Shown here in pieces: positions 36,409 through 44,770 of a stretch of DNA of 64,000 bases. The DNA is taken from the NCBI RefSeq assembly GCF_000424325.1, contig NZ_AUJR01000016.1, forward strand, positions 29,359-93,358, written 5' to 3'. The notes beneath the pieces were generated by a model, which was not told the DNA's origin, did no database searches, and saw nothing but the letters and a program-made list of their open reading frames with translations. The position numbers were made by a program, and so were the translations under genes. Numbering within the stretch: the first letter of the stretch is position 1; each line of letters begins with the position of its first letter. Source of the stretch: [Clostridium] clostridioforme AGR2157. Its GTDB lineage: Bacteria; Bacillota; Clostridia; Lachnospirales; Lachnospiraceae.

Positions 36409-37201
36409 AGTCCTGATTGTTGAGGACGAGGACATCATACGCAAAGGCCTGCTGTTCATGGTAAACTGGCAGGACGCGGACTGCGTGGTGGTAGGGGAGG
36501 CAGCGGACGGACTGAAGGGACTGGAAAAAATCCGGGATACCAACCCGGATATCGTGGTGGTGGACATCAACATGCCTGTAAAGGACGGCCTTTCCATGCT
36601 GGAGGACAGCATAGAAGAATACGGCTATGACGCCATCATCGTGTCCGGCTACAGCGATTTTGAGTACGCCAGGAAAGCTATCCGCCTGGGAGTCACGGAA
36701 TACCTACTTAAGCCTGTGAATTTTAACGAGCTCTATGACGCTCTTGGAAAGATTAAAGCCAAGCAGCTGGCAGCGGCCAGGCTCAGGCATGAGATGAAGC
36801 AGCTGGACATGGAAAAACGGAAGTTAGGCATACTGGACGAGCCGGAAACAGGGGACAGCCCCGAAGGAAACCGCCATGTGGATCACATGATGGACTGCAT
36901 CCGAAACCACTACAGCTCCCACCTGTCTCTTACGGATATCAGCGAACAGTGCGGCATGTCCTGCACCTATCTGAACTCCAAGTTTAAGAGCTTCACCGGC
37001 TACACCTTCAACGACTATCTGAACCGCTACCGGATGCAGAAGGCCGTGGACCTGCTGAAGGAAAACAAATACAAGGTCTACGAAATTGCAGACCTTGTGG
37101 GCTTCTCGGATTATAAATATTTCATCAAAGTGTTTAAAAAATATGTGGGATGCTCTCCGGTCAAGTTCATGGAGGGCGGCAGCTCGGGCCCTACCCCTTA
37201 A
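36401..37201 (+). CDS. AraC-type response regulator (locus 1)
   Basis: 266 residues. An N-terminal receiver has acidic pair ED at 8-9, phosphoacceptor Asp55 in VVVDINMPVKDG, Ser/Thr in IVSGYSDFEYARKAI and Lys in YLLKPVNF. A short linker leads to an AraC-family double HTH at the C-terminus (SLTDISEQCGMSCTYLNSKF, YEIADLVGFSDYKYFIKVFK). This is the compact YesN form. It most likely activates the transporter operon it belongs to. The gene overlaps the kinase by 8 nt. Confidence 0.93.
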   Translation: MYKVLIVEDEDIIRKGLLFMVNWQDADCVVVGEAADGLKGLEKIRDTNPDIVVVDINMPVKDGLSMLEDSIEEYGYDAIIVSGYSDFEYARKAIRLGVTEYLLKPVNFNELYDALGKIKAKQLAAARLRHEMKQLDMEKRKLGILDEPETGDSPEGNRHVDHMMDCIRNHYSSHLSLTDISEQCGMSCTYLNSKFKSFTGYTFNDYLNRYRMQKAVDLLKENKYKVYEIADLVGFSDYKYFIKVFKKYVGCSPVKFMEGGSSGPTP

Positions 37202-37343
37202 AATCTTCACACAGGTTGGGGCGGTGTATATCCAGCACCACGGTCAGGTCTCCATCGGAAAACCGCTTATCCAGCCTCCCCGTACCAGTACCACGCCTCC
37301 CATTCCGGTATCCGGCGCCCTCTGAGAAGCCCTCCTGTAATAC

Positions 37344-38177
37344 TCATCCCTCTGACACCCCATCCTCCACCGGTACCATAACCTTTACTATATACTGTTC
37401 GTACTCCTTCACCGTCAGCTCATCCAGCATCAAATCCTCATACCACATCTGCCCCAGCCGGATTCCCCGCTCCCCCGCAAAGGCGCTGATGAGGCGGTAG
37501 GGATTTTCCATGTCCCACAGGTGACCCCTGCTGTACAGCTCCACATAAGTTCCCTCCGGCCGTTTCTGAACCCGGTGGGAGGCAGTTTTCTTATCCAGCC
37601 TGGTATACACCTTCACGTAGCGGTCATATATGCCCCGGTCCAGGTCCTTCCCCAGATAAATGGAGCCCACTGCGCCCACTGCTCCATGGTACTTTTCCTG
37701 CATTCTGACATGCTCCGCAATCTCCACCGCGGCCTTCCGCTCCGATCCCGCGCTGATGTCCGACACCAGCAGATATTCCCTGTCCCTCTCCACCAGCCTT
37801 GGCTCGTCCAACGCGGTGTTCATGGCCAGCCTCACCGACTCTTCCTCATGAAGGATAAAGCGCTTCATATTCTTCAGACGCCGTATCTCCTCGTCAATCT
37901 GGCGCTTCTTTCCGTCTATCATGGACATGAACCGCTCCGGGGAACGGTTTTCCATATACTCCTTGATTTCCCCCAGGGACATTCCCAATTTCTGCAGGGC
38001 GCGAATGACCTCGAACGTGTCCATCTGCCATACAAAATAATACCTGTATCCGTTCTCCTCCTTAATGGCCGGGGAAAAAAGGCCTATTTCGTCGTAGTGA
38101 AATAAAGTGTGCTTCCCGACCCCCAGTATTCTGGCGAATTCCCCGGTGGTAAAATATAGTTCCGACTGTTTTTCCAT
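37344..38177 (-). CDS. MerR-family activator with GyrI-like effector domain
   Basis: 277 residues. The MerR winged HTH ([40 protein letters not shown]) is followed by a long dimerisation helix near residues 80-120. The C-terminal 150 residues resemble the BmrR/GyrI ligand-binding fold ([29 protein letters not shown]). It is divergent from a MATE efflux pump and the shared promoter has the MerR-type 19-bp spacer. The likely job is drug- or dye-responsive activation of the pump. RBS GAGGAGA. Confidence 0.9.
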   Translation of the reverse strand: MEKQSELYFTTGEFARILGVGKHTLFHYDEIGLFSPAIKEENGYRYYFVWQMDTFEVIRALQKLGMSLGEIKEYMENRSPERFMSMIDGKKRQIDEEIRRLKNMKRFILHEEESVRLAMNTALDEPRLVERDREYLLVSDISAGSERKAAVEIAEHVRMQEKYHGAVGAVGSIYLGKDLDRGIYDRYVKVYTRLDKKTASHRVQKRPEGTYVELYSRGHLWDMENPYRLISAFAGERGIRLGQMWYEDLMLDELTVKEYEQYIVKVMVPVEDGVSEG

Positions 38178-38193
38178 TTTCGCTAATCTCCTC

Positions 38194-38224
38194 TTGACTA
38201 TCGGGTTACCCTATAGCATATGAT
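38194..38224 (+). promoter_or_regulatory. MerR-controlled promoter of the MATE pump
   Basis: TTGACT (38194-38199) and TATGAT (38219-38224) are 19 bp apart. A 19-bp dyad CTATCGGGT-T-ACCCTATAG (38198-38216, one mismatch) fills the spacer. An overlong spacer with a centred dyad is the hallmark of MerR-activated promoters. Confidence 0.85.
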
Positions 38225-38293
38225 AATACCTGCAGCTGAAATTATCAAGTTCCAACCATACTTAACTTATTGAATTAAAACAGGAGTGTTAAC

Positions 38294-39622
38294 ATGAGTC
38301 ATTCATTATCCAAAAAATTTACATTCGGGTCTCTGCTGCTGTTTGCGCTGCCCACCACTGTCATGATGGTGGTGATGTCCCTGTACACCATTGTGGACGG
38401 GGTTTTCGTATCCCGGTTCGTCAGCACCAACGCTCTTTCATCCGTCAATATCGTCTACCCTGTGATTAACATCGTGCTGGGCATCTCCGTCATGCTGTCC
38501 ATGGGAAGCAATGCCATCGTGGCAAAAAAAATGGGAGAAGGCCGGCCTGACAGCGCCAGGGAAACCTTCACCGCCATTATTCTGCTGAATATCATAATCG
38601 GACTGGCCTTTGCAATCATCGGGAACCTGACGGCAGTGCCCCTTTCCCGTATGCTGGGAGCCAGCGACCTGCTCCTAGAGGACTGCGTCACCTACCTGCG
38701 CTGGCAGCTGGCTTTTGCTCCCTCCCTCATGCTTCAGATCCAATTTCAGATGTATTTTGTCACGGAGGGGAAGCCAGGCATCGGACTGTTCCTCACCCTT
38801 CTGGCAGGCATTGCCAACGCAGCGCTGGATTATGTGCTGATTGTACCCATGGGAATGGGGATTGCCGGGGCAGCCATTGCCACGGTCACCGGCTACACCA
38901 TACCGGCCCTAATCGGCCTCATCTACTTTGCCGCCGCCAGAAAGAGCCTGTGGTTCGTACGGCCCCGCATTGTAAAAAGGGAGCTGGGAGAAGCCTGTCT
39001 CAACGGTTCCTCCGAGATGGTGACAAACCTTTCCTCCGGCGTCATCACCTTCCTGTTCAATCTGCTGATGATGCATTTTGCAGGCGAGGACGGGGTGGCG
39101 GCCATCACCATCATCCAGTATTCCCAGTTTCTGCTAAATGCATTGTTTATGGGATTTTCCCAGGGCGTGTCTCCTGTCATCAGCTTTAACTACGGAAGCA
39201 GGAACCACCAGCAGCTCAGACAGGTATTTATAACCTCCCTCATTTTCACGGCAGCCTCCTCCCTGGCTGTTTTCCTCATGGCCCGGCTGGGCGGCAGCCT
39301 GGTGGTGGAGATTTTCGCCCGCAGGGGAACGCCGGTCTATGAACTGGCAAGGCACGGATTCATGATATTTGCATGCAGCTTCCTCTTTTCCGGCTTCACC
39401 ATCTTTGCCTCCGCCCTGTTCACGGCCCTGTCCGACGGACGGATATCCGCCATCATCTCCTTCGTGCGCACCTTTGGCCTGATTATCACCAGCCTGCTGG
39501 TGCTGCCCCTCATCATCGGGATGGACGGCGTGTGGCTGGCCATTCCCATAGCGGAATTCGGCGGAGTACTGCTGTGCCTTTATTTTCTACGCAGATACAG
39601 GACCAAATATCACTATGCCTGA
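38294..39622 (+). CDS. MATE-family multidrug efflux transporter
   Basis: 442 residues with about 12 membrane helices in two six-helix halves. Family landmarks: PTTVMMVVMSLYTIVDGVFV at the start of half 1, MSMGSNAIVAKKMGEG, and FSQGVSPVISFNYGSRN in half 2. It exports organic cations or drugs using an Na+ or H+ gradient. The upstream MerR regulator and its operator imply inducible expression. Length is normal. Confidence 0.92.
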   Translation: MSHSLSKKFTFGSLLLFALPTTVMMVVMSLYTIVDGVFVSRFVSTNALSSVNIVYPVINIVLGISVMLSMGSNAIVAKKMGEGRPDSARETFTAIILLNIIIGLAFAIIGNLTAVPLSRMLGASDLLLEDCVTYLRWQLAFAPSLMLQIQFQMYFVTEGKPGIGLFLTLLAGIANAALDYVLIVPMGMGIAGAAIATVTGYTIPALIGLIYFAAARKSLWFVRPRIVKRELGEACLNGSSEMVTNLSSGVITFLFNLLMMHFAGEDGVAAITIIQYSQFLLNALFMGFSQGVSPVISFNYGSRNHQQLRQVFITSLIFTAASSLAVFLMARLGGSLVVEIFARRGTPVYELARHGFMIFACSFLFSGFTIFASALFTALSDGRISAIISFVRTFGLIITSLLVLPLIIGMDGVWLAIPIAEFGGVLLCLYFLRRYRTKYHYA

Positions 39623-39781
39623 TTGTTTAACTGCCCCGTAAAAAGGGGGATGGCCCGGCGCTTTGATACAAAGCAGTCCGGGCCAGCGTCATTTCTGACA
39701 TATACAGCATAAACCATGGAGCCGCTCTAAGGTCAAGGCAATTTCGTCCTTGGAGATAATTGTAAGGTTTCTTACGAATTC

Positions 39782-40560
39782 TCACGACACCCCTTTGATA
39801 AACTTGGTGGGAGATTTGGAGGTGTACTTTTTGAACACGGAGCAGAAATGCTTGTAGTCCGTAAACCCGGTGGCCTCTGATATCTCACTGATTCTGTACT
39901 GTCTGGTGCCCAGCATCACAATGGCCTGCTGGACCCTGTATTTGTTGAGGAAATCCAGGAAGGTCTGTCCCGTGACCTCCTTGAATTTCCGGCTCAGGTA
40001 GCTGGCGCTGACCCCCAGGTCATCTGAGATGGACTCAATGCTCAGCTTCCTGGCAAAATCCTCCCGTATGGCCTTTATAGCCCTGGAAACATACTGGTTC
40101 TCCGACAGGTCCAGCTGCATGTAGTACTCCAGGTTCAGGTTGCCCCCCTCTATCTCGGCCTGCTCCATCACATGCTCCACCTGGCGGCTGCTTACGATTT
40201 CCTCCCCCAGCCGTTCCATGATGCCTGCCAGGGCCTCCTCATCCACAGGCTTTAGTAGGTACTCGCAGACCCTGGCCTCGATGGCGCGCCTGGCATACTC
40301 AAAATCCGCGTAGCTGGTCAGGAGGATGCTCTTAAACCTTATCTGCTCCGAGGCTTTCTTTATCATCTCTATGCCGTCCATAAAGGGCATGCAGATATCC
40401 GCTATGACCACATCCGGCCTGTACTCCAGAATCTTCTCATATCCGTCCTGACCGTCGGCGGCCTCCGCCACCACCACGCAGTCCATGGACAGCCAGTCCG
40501 TGGTATAGACCAGCCCCTTTTTATCATCTCTTCGTCTTCCGCAATCAATACACGCAACAT
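39782..40560 (-). pseudogene. AraC-type response regulator with a frameshift near its start (locus 2)
   Basis: The ATG at 40560 begins MLRVLIAEDEEMIK, the expected receiver start, but frame is lost at an A5-G4 run (40514-40522). Reading one base back restores KGLVYTTDWLSMDCVVVAEA and the rest: IADICMPFMDG with the phosphoacceptor Asp, YLLKPVDEEAL, and an AraC double HTH (SIESISDDLGVSASYLSRKF, ISEISEATGFTDYKHFCSVF). It aligns with the intact locus-1 regulator. From the first downstream ATG (40486) a 234-residue protein lacking receiver strand 1 and its acidic pair could be made. It overlaps the kinase by 16 nt. Causes: mutation, sequencing error, or recoding at the A-run. Confidence 0.85.
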
Positions 40561-42257
40561 CCGTCTGATTCCTCTCTTTTCACCGGCAGGGTCACCACCA
40601 GGGTGGTGCCGTGCCCCTCCGCGCTTCTGATCTCCACCCCGTAGGGGCGTCCGTACAGGATATCGATTCTTCTGTGAATGTTATACAGTCCCGAATGCCT
40701 TCTGGGAATTTCCTTCTGTTCCAGCAGAGCTGTCAGCCCGCTTAAGGTTCCCTGTGGGATTCCCACCCCGTCGTCCCGGCATATCATGATTAGTTTCCCC
40801 TCATGGATATAGGCTTTCAGCTCCACGGTCAGGTTGAGCTGCTTTCCAAACCCGTATTTCACCGCATTCTCAATCATGGGCTGGAGCACCAGCTTGGGAA
40901 TCCGCAGGTCCATGGCTTCCGGCTCCACGTCAATCCGGCAGAGGAACCGTTCCCCGAACCTGCGCTTTAATATGGTCAGATAGGATTCCAGGTGCTCTAA
41001 GTCCTCCCTTAAGGTCACCTCTGCCTTGCTGCCGTCCAGGCTGTAGCGCAGAAGGTTTGACAGGCTGAACACCATCCGCTCCGCCGTTGCAGGCTCCAGC
41101 TTGCACATGTACCGGATGTTTTCCAGGGTATTGTACAGGAAATGGGGGTTAAACTGGGATTCCAGCTGCTTGTTCTGGGCCATGGACACCAGCTCCGCCA
41201 TCTTCCTGTTGTTCTCCATCTGGATTCTCAGGCTCTGTATGGTCTCGTTATAGGCGTCGGCAATGATTTTGAATTCATTGTTGCTCTGTATCCGTATGAC
41301 ACCTTCCAGGTCGCCGTCCCTGGCATTCTCCATCACATCCAGGATTTTATAGAAATCCTCTGTCTTTTTCTCCGTCACCTTCCTGGAGTTGAGAAGCATC
41401 CACAGGGTCATGAGCACCAGGGCCGTGATGACCAGGCCGCTGCCCAGGCCCAGGGAAATGACGATGTTCTGGATATCGGAGATGGAATACACGGTAAACC
41501 CTCCCCTGGGAACCCGCTGCCTGGACACCAGGTACATCTGCTTCTCATGGCTTAAATACCTGCCCGACTCTCTGAGGACCTTCATGACCTGGTTGCTGCT
41601 GTTTAAGAAGCTGTAATTACTGCTGACATAAGCCCAGCCAAAGGGATCGGCAATAATGGTCTGGATATCCGGCTTGTCCACAAGGGCCTTAAACTGGCTG
41701 CTGGGAATGGAACACAGGATATAGCCCAGCTTCCGGTTCCCATCCATCACGCTCCGCCCTATGGCGATCGTACTGCCGCCGTTTTTCCATCCTTCCGCCA
41801 GACTGAGGGCCGTCTTATGGGGTTCCCGGTCCATATCGTCAAATATGCCCCAGGACACATCCTCCGGCATATCCAGGAACTGGGGGAGGCCGCTGCGGCT
41901 GGAAAGAAGGATGTTCCTGCTGCTGTCCATGACAAACAAATCTCCCTCCAGGCCCAGGCTGTTGGTGATGCCGTAAAATATCCCAAACAGCTCAGCCTTT
42001 CCGTTCTGGTCGCGGACTTTGTCAAAGCAGCCTGGCCGCGAAGCCATCTCCTCCACACCCTCCTCATACCGCGCCAGCACATTGTCCAGCAGGCCGGCCA
42101 CATACCGGTTGTGCTCAATATTGCCGCTCTTTTTCCCGTGGAGCAGCACTGCCATGAAGAGCAGGCCGCACACCAGGGTGAATATGACCGCCGGGACAAT
42201 GGCGTAGGCGATAAACATGCGCTCCAGTTCATGGCGGAAATACCGTTCCTTCTTCAC
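40545..42257 (-). CDS. YesM-type sensor histidine kinase (locus 2)
   Basis: 570 residues. Two membrane helices (about 14-36 and 273-296) enclose an extracytoplasmic sensor. His372 lies in ESQFNPHFLYNTLENIRYMC, and the ATPase motifs are QPMIENAVKYGF, RDDGVGIP and GHGTTLVVTLP. Its start overlaps the stop of a binding-lipoprotein gene (ATGA) and its end overlaps the regulator gene. This arrangement suggests the lipoprotein presents the signal to the sensor domain. Confidence 0.92.
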   Translation of the reverse strand: MKKERYFRHELERMFIAYAIVPAVIFTLVCGLLFMAVLLHGKKSGNIEHNRYVAGLLDNVLARYEEGVEEMASRPGCFDKVRDQNGKAELFGIFYGITNSLGLEGDLFVMDSSRNILLSSRSGLPQFLDMPEDVSWGIFDDMDREPHKTALSLAEGWKNGGSTIAIGRSVMDGNRKLGYILCSIPSSQFKALVDKPDIQTIIADPFGWAYVSSNYSFLNSSNQVMKVLRESGRYLSHEKQMYLVSRQRVPRGGFTVYSISDIQNIVISLGLGSGLVITALVLMTLWMLLNSRKVTEKKTEDFYKILDVMENARDGDLEGVIRIQSNNEFKIIADAYNETIQSLRIQMENNRKMAELVSMAQNKQLESQFNPHFLYNTLENIRYMCKLEPATAERMVFSLSNLLRYSLDGSKAEVTLREDLEHLESYLTILKRRFGERFLCRIDVEPEAMDLRIPKLVLQPMIENAVKYGFGKQLNLTVELKAYIHEGKLIMICRDDGVGIPQGTLSGLTALLEQKEIPRRHSGLYNIHRRIDILYGRPYGVEIRSAEGHGTTLVVTLPVKREESDGCCVY

Positions 42258-43426
42258 TGGCTTCCCACCTCCCCGGACATGCCTGCATCCTCCTCAAGCA
42301 CCCTGTTGTAAATAGAGGCAAAATGCTCCAGCCACGTCCCCTTTCTGGAATTCACCTCGTCCTCCCTGCTGTATATGATGTGGATGTCCTCCTTATCCGG
42401 CAGATAGGAAGGTTCCTCCACATCCTTTCTCACGGAACGGCGGTCCAGCCTCATGGAGATAACGGTCTGGGCGTCCTTACCCGTTACAAAGTCCACAAAA
42501 TCCCTGGCCTCCTCCACATGGCGGCTGCCCTTTACGATACAGACGCTGTCCGGCGTGGAAATAACCCCCTCCTTCATATACACCAGCTTTACCGGTCCTT
42601 TGTCCGCCACATAGTGGGCGGCAGCCTCCTCAAAGGTAAGGCCCACGGCGTATTTTCCCTGAGCCACCCCCTGATACACCTCCCCGGATCCGCCTAACAG
42701 GATGCCGTCCAGGTTCCGGCAGAAGTCCTCCACGTAATCCCAGCCCTGTTCCGGCTCCCCGTCCCCCATGGCATAGAGCATATTGATGAGATGCTCGTAG
42801 GCCGAGGACGACGTGGCAGGGTCGCACATGGCAATTCTGCCTTTCAGCTCCGGCTTTAACAAATCCTCGTAGCCCTCCACCTCCACATCCCCAATCAGGT
42901 TTGTATTCACCATGATTACGCTGGGAATATCCGTGAACCGGCTCATATTGCCTTCCCTGTTCTTAAACTCATCCCGCACCATATCCTCATTGCAGCTTAT
43001 GTAGGGCTCAAACAGCTCCCTCTTGGGACTGGTGGTGGAAAAGGAACCGCCCCAGAATATGTCGCAGGGAGGAGCGCTCCCCTCCTCCGCCATCTTAAGG
43101 AGCTCCCCCGTGCCCCCGGTCTGGACATAGACCCGTATTCCGGTCCGTCCCTCAAATTCCGACACAATGGGGTTGATGAACTCAAGGGGATGAGGGCAGT
43201 AAATCACCAGCTCCTCATCCCCTGCATGGTCCGCACCTGCCACATGATCCGCACCTGCCACATGGTCCGCGCCTGCCACATGATCCGCGCCTGCCACATG
43301 ATCCGCGCCTGCCACATCTGCCACATGGCCCGCAGCCGCAGAAGTCCCGCTGCCTGCGCAGCCGGCCAGGCAGAGGGACATCCCTATCACTGCAATATAT
43401 ATGTTCCAACTCTTCTTCATACCCAT
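42254..43426 (-). CDS. Solute-binding lipoprotein coupled to a kinase gene (PgtC-like)
   Basis: 390 residues from the ATG at 43426 (GAGGAATCGG upstream). Lipobox LAGC (Cys near residue 21), then a linker of five GADHVA repeats (18-nt DNA repeats). The binding domain (LVIYCPHPLEFINPIVSEFE, GGTGELLKMAEEG, YEDLLKPELKGRIAMCDP, VAQGKYAVGLTFEE) is paralogous to the locus-1 lipoprotein. It is less like the other lipoprotein of its own locus. Its 4-nt overlap with the kinase suggests a sensor accessory protein rather than a transport subunit, as in PgtC-PgtB-PgtA. It ends with a charged helix (NSRKGTWLEHFASIYNRVLE). Confidence 0.8.
   Translation of the reverse strand: MGMKKSWNIYIAVIGMSLCLAGCAGSGTSAAAGHVADVAGADHVAGADHVAGADHVAGADHVAGADHAGDEELVIYCPHPLEFINPIVSEFEGRTGIRVYVQTGGTGELLKMAEEGSAPPCDIFWGGSFSTTSPKRELFEPYISCNEDMVRDEFKNREGNMSRFTDIPSVIMVNTNLIGDVEVEGYEDLLKPELKGRIAMCDPATSSSAYEHLINMLYAMGDGEPEQGWDYVEDFCRNLDGILLGGSGEVYQGVAQGKYAVGLTFEEAAAHYVADKGPVKLVYMKEGVISTPDSVCIVKGSRHVEEARDFVDFVTGKDAQTVISMRLDRRSVRKDVEEPSYLPDKEDIHIIYSREDEVNSRKGTWLEHFASIYNRVLEEDAGMSGEVGSQ
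43228..43317. repeat. Five 18-nt tandem repeats in the lipoprotein linker
   Basis: Five units of 18 nt (consensus GATCCGCGCCTGCCACAT on the plus strand), each encoding GADHVA or a near variant. The length keeps the frame, so copy-number change would alter only linker length. Units differ at two positions. Confidence 0.85.
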
Positions 43427-43570
43427 CCGATTCCTCATACTGCCTGCCAAACCACGTCCTCCGGCCTGCCCCTGCGGGGTATGCACACGGTCCGGCCGGT
43501 GGCCTTTCTCCGGCCAGGCCGGAACCGAACCGGCCCGGGCATCATATCTTTCGACATTATACCAATGCGT

Positions 43571-44647
43571 CTACAGGATGTAAACCCCCTTGGGATCGAA
43601 ATCCAGGTACGCCTTTTCCCCCACCTCGTATATCCTGCGGTTCACGGGATTGTAATCCGTAATCTGAATCTCCATGTTCCCCACCATAACCTGATAGTAC
43701 TGATAGGATCCCATGAAGGTGGACAGGGTCACAGTGCCTTCCAAAAGCCCCTGCTCCGCCAGGGTTGCCCCCTCAGGCCGGATGACCAGCACGGCTGCGT
43801 CCCCTGGCCCTGCCTTTGCAAAATTGTTGACCGTAAGCTCCTGTCCCACCACGTCGATGACCGCCTTTTCACCGCTTGCGGACCTGACCTTGGCCTCCAG
43901 GAAATTGGCCTCCCCGATGAAGTCTGCCACGAACCTGGAATTGGGATGGTAGTAAATCTCCCTGGGCGTCCCAATCTGCTCCACCTTCCCCTTGCTCATG
44001 ATAATGATTTTATCGGAAATGCTCATGGCCTCGGACTGGTCATGGGTCACATAGATGGCCGTAATGCCCACCTTCTGCTGGATTTTACGAATTTCCGTCC
44101 TCATGGTGACCCTCAGCTTGGCGTCCAGGTTGCTTAAGGGCTCGTCAAAGAGCAGTACGCTGGGCTCGATGACAAGGGCCCTGGCCAGGGCCACACGCTG
44201 CTGCTGGCCGCCGGAGAGCTGGTTGGTCATGCGGGACTCCATGCCCTCCATCTCCACCAGCTTAAGGATGTTCATGACCCTCTCATGAATCTCCTCCTTG
44301 GGGAGCTTGCGTATCCTAAGGCCATAGGCCACATTGTCAAATACATTGTAATGGGGCAGAAGGGCGTAGCTCTGGAACACCATGGCCGTATCCCTCTTAT
44401 TGGGTGTCAGTGCATTGATGGCCTCATCCCCCAGGTAGATATCCCCCTCATCCGGGCTCTCAAATCCCGCAATCATGCGCAGGGTGGTGGTCTTGCCGCA
44501 TCCCGAAGGCCCCAGGAGCGTCACGAAGGTGCCGGGCTCGATATCCAGGGTGGTATCCTGCACTGCATAGAATTCCTTTCCTGTCTTTGGATCTGTATAT
44601 ATTTTGGAAATGTGTTCCAGACGAACACCTTTTTTCTGTTTATCCAT
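43571..44647 (-). CDS. ABC transporter ATPase (locus 2)
   Basis: 358 residues from the ATG at 44647 with AGGAGGAA upstream. Walker A LLGPSGCGKTTTLRMIAGFE, signature QLSGGQQQRVALARALV, Walker B VLLFDEPLSNLDAK, switch His in YVTHDQSEAMSISD, and a C-terminal TOBE-like domain (LVIRPEGATLAEQG). It belongs to the Fe(III)/spermidine/2-aminoethylphosphonate ATPase group and pairs with the two-module permease upstream. A repeat-hairpin cluster fills the gap between them. Confidence 0.92.
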   Translation of the reverse strand: MDKQKKGVRLEHISKIYTDPKTGKEFYAVQDTTLDIEPGTFVTLLGPSGCGKTTTLRMIAGFESPDEGDIYLGDEAINALTPNKRDTAMVFQSYALLPHYNVFDNVAYGLRIRKLPKEEIHERVMNILKLVEMEGMESRMTNQLSGGQQQRVALARALVIEPSVLLFDEPLSNLDAKLRVTMRTEIRKIQQKVGITAIYVTHDQSEAMSISDKIIIMSKGKVEQIGTPREIYYHPNSRFVADFIGEANFLEAKVRSASGEKAVIDVVGQELTVNNFAKAGPGDAAVLVIRPEGATLAEQGLLEGTVTLSTFMGSYQYYQVMVGNMEIQITDYNPVNRRIYEVGEKAYLDFDPKGVYIL

Positions 44648-44669
44648 ATAAACTTTCCTCCTCGCTATG

Positions 44670-44770
44670 AGCACTTAGCGTCTGTCCTTTAGACGCTTAC
44701 GTGCGATGCATGCCACTGGCGCTTAGCGGGCGTCCTTTGACCGCTTAGCGCAGCGGCCCGCTGTGAGCGC
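44670..44770 (-). repeat. Cluster of TTAGCG-bordered hairpins with a shared loop
   Basis: Between the permease and ATPase genes. Hairpin A: AGCGTCT (44677-44683) and AGACGCT (44691-44697), read on the minus strand with loop AAAGGAC. Hairpin B: AGCGG (44725-44729) and CCGCT (44741-44745), with AAAGGAC again inside the loop. The stems differ but remain paired while the loop is constant. A third element (44747-44770) has AGCG/CGCT around a CAGCGG-like palindrome. The TTAGCG borders suggest a dispersed intergenic repeat family. Confidence 0.7.

Noticed and set aside
37202..37343. In-frame continuation after the MerR stop codon
   Set aside because: About 50 codons remain open past the TGA, but the sequence is low-information and the MerR/GyrI domain is already complete.
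43228..43317. CRISPR array
   Set aside because: Repeats are contiguous with no spacers, and they code an in-frame protein linker.
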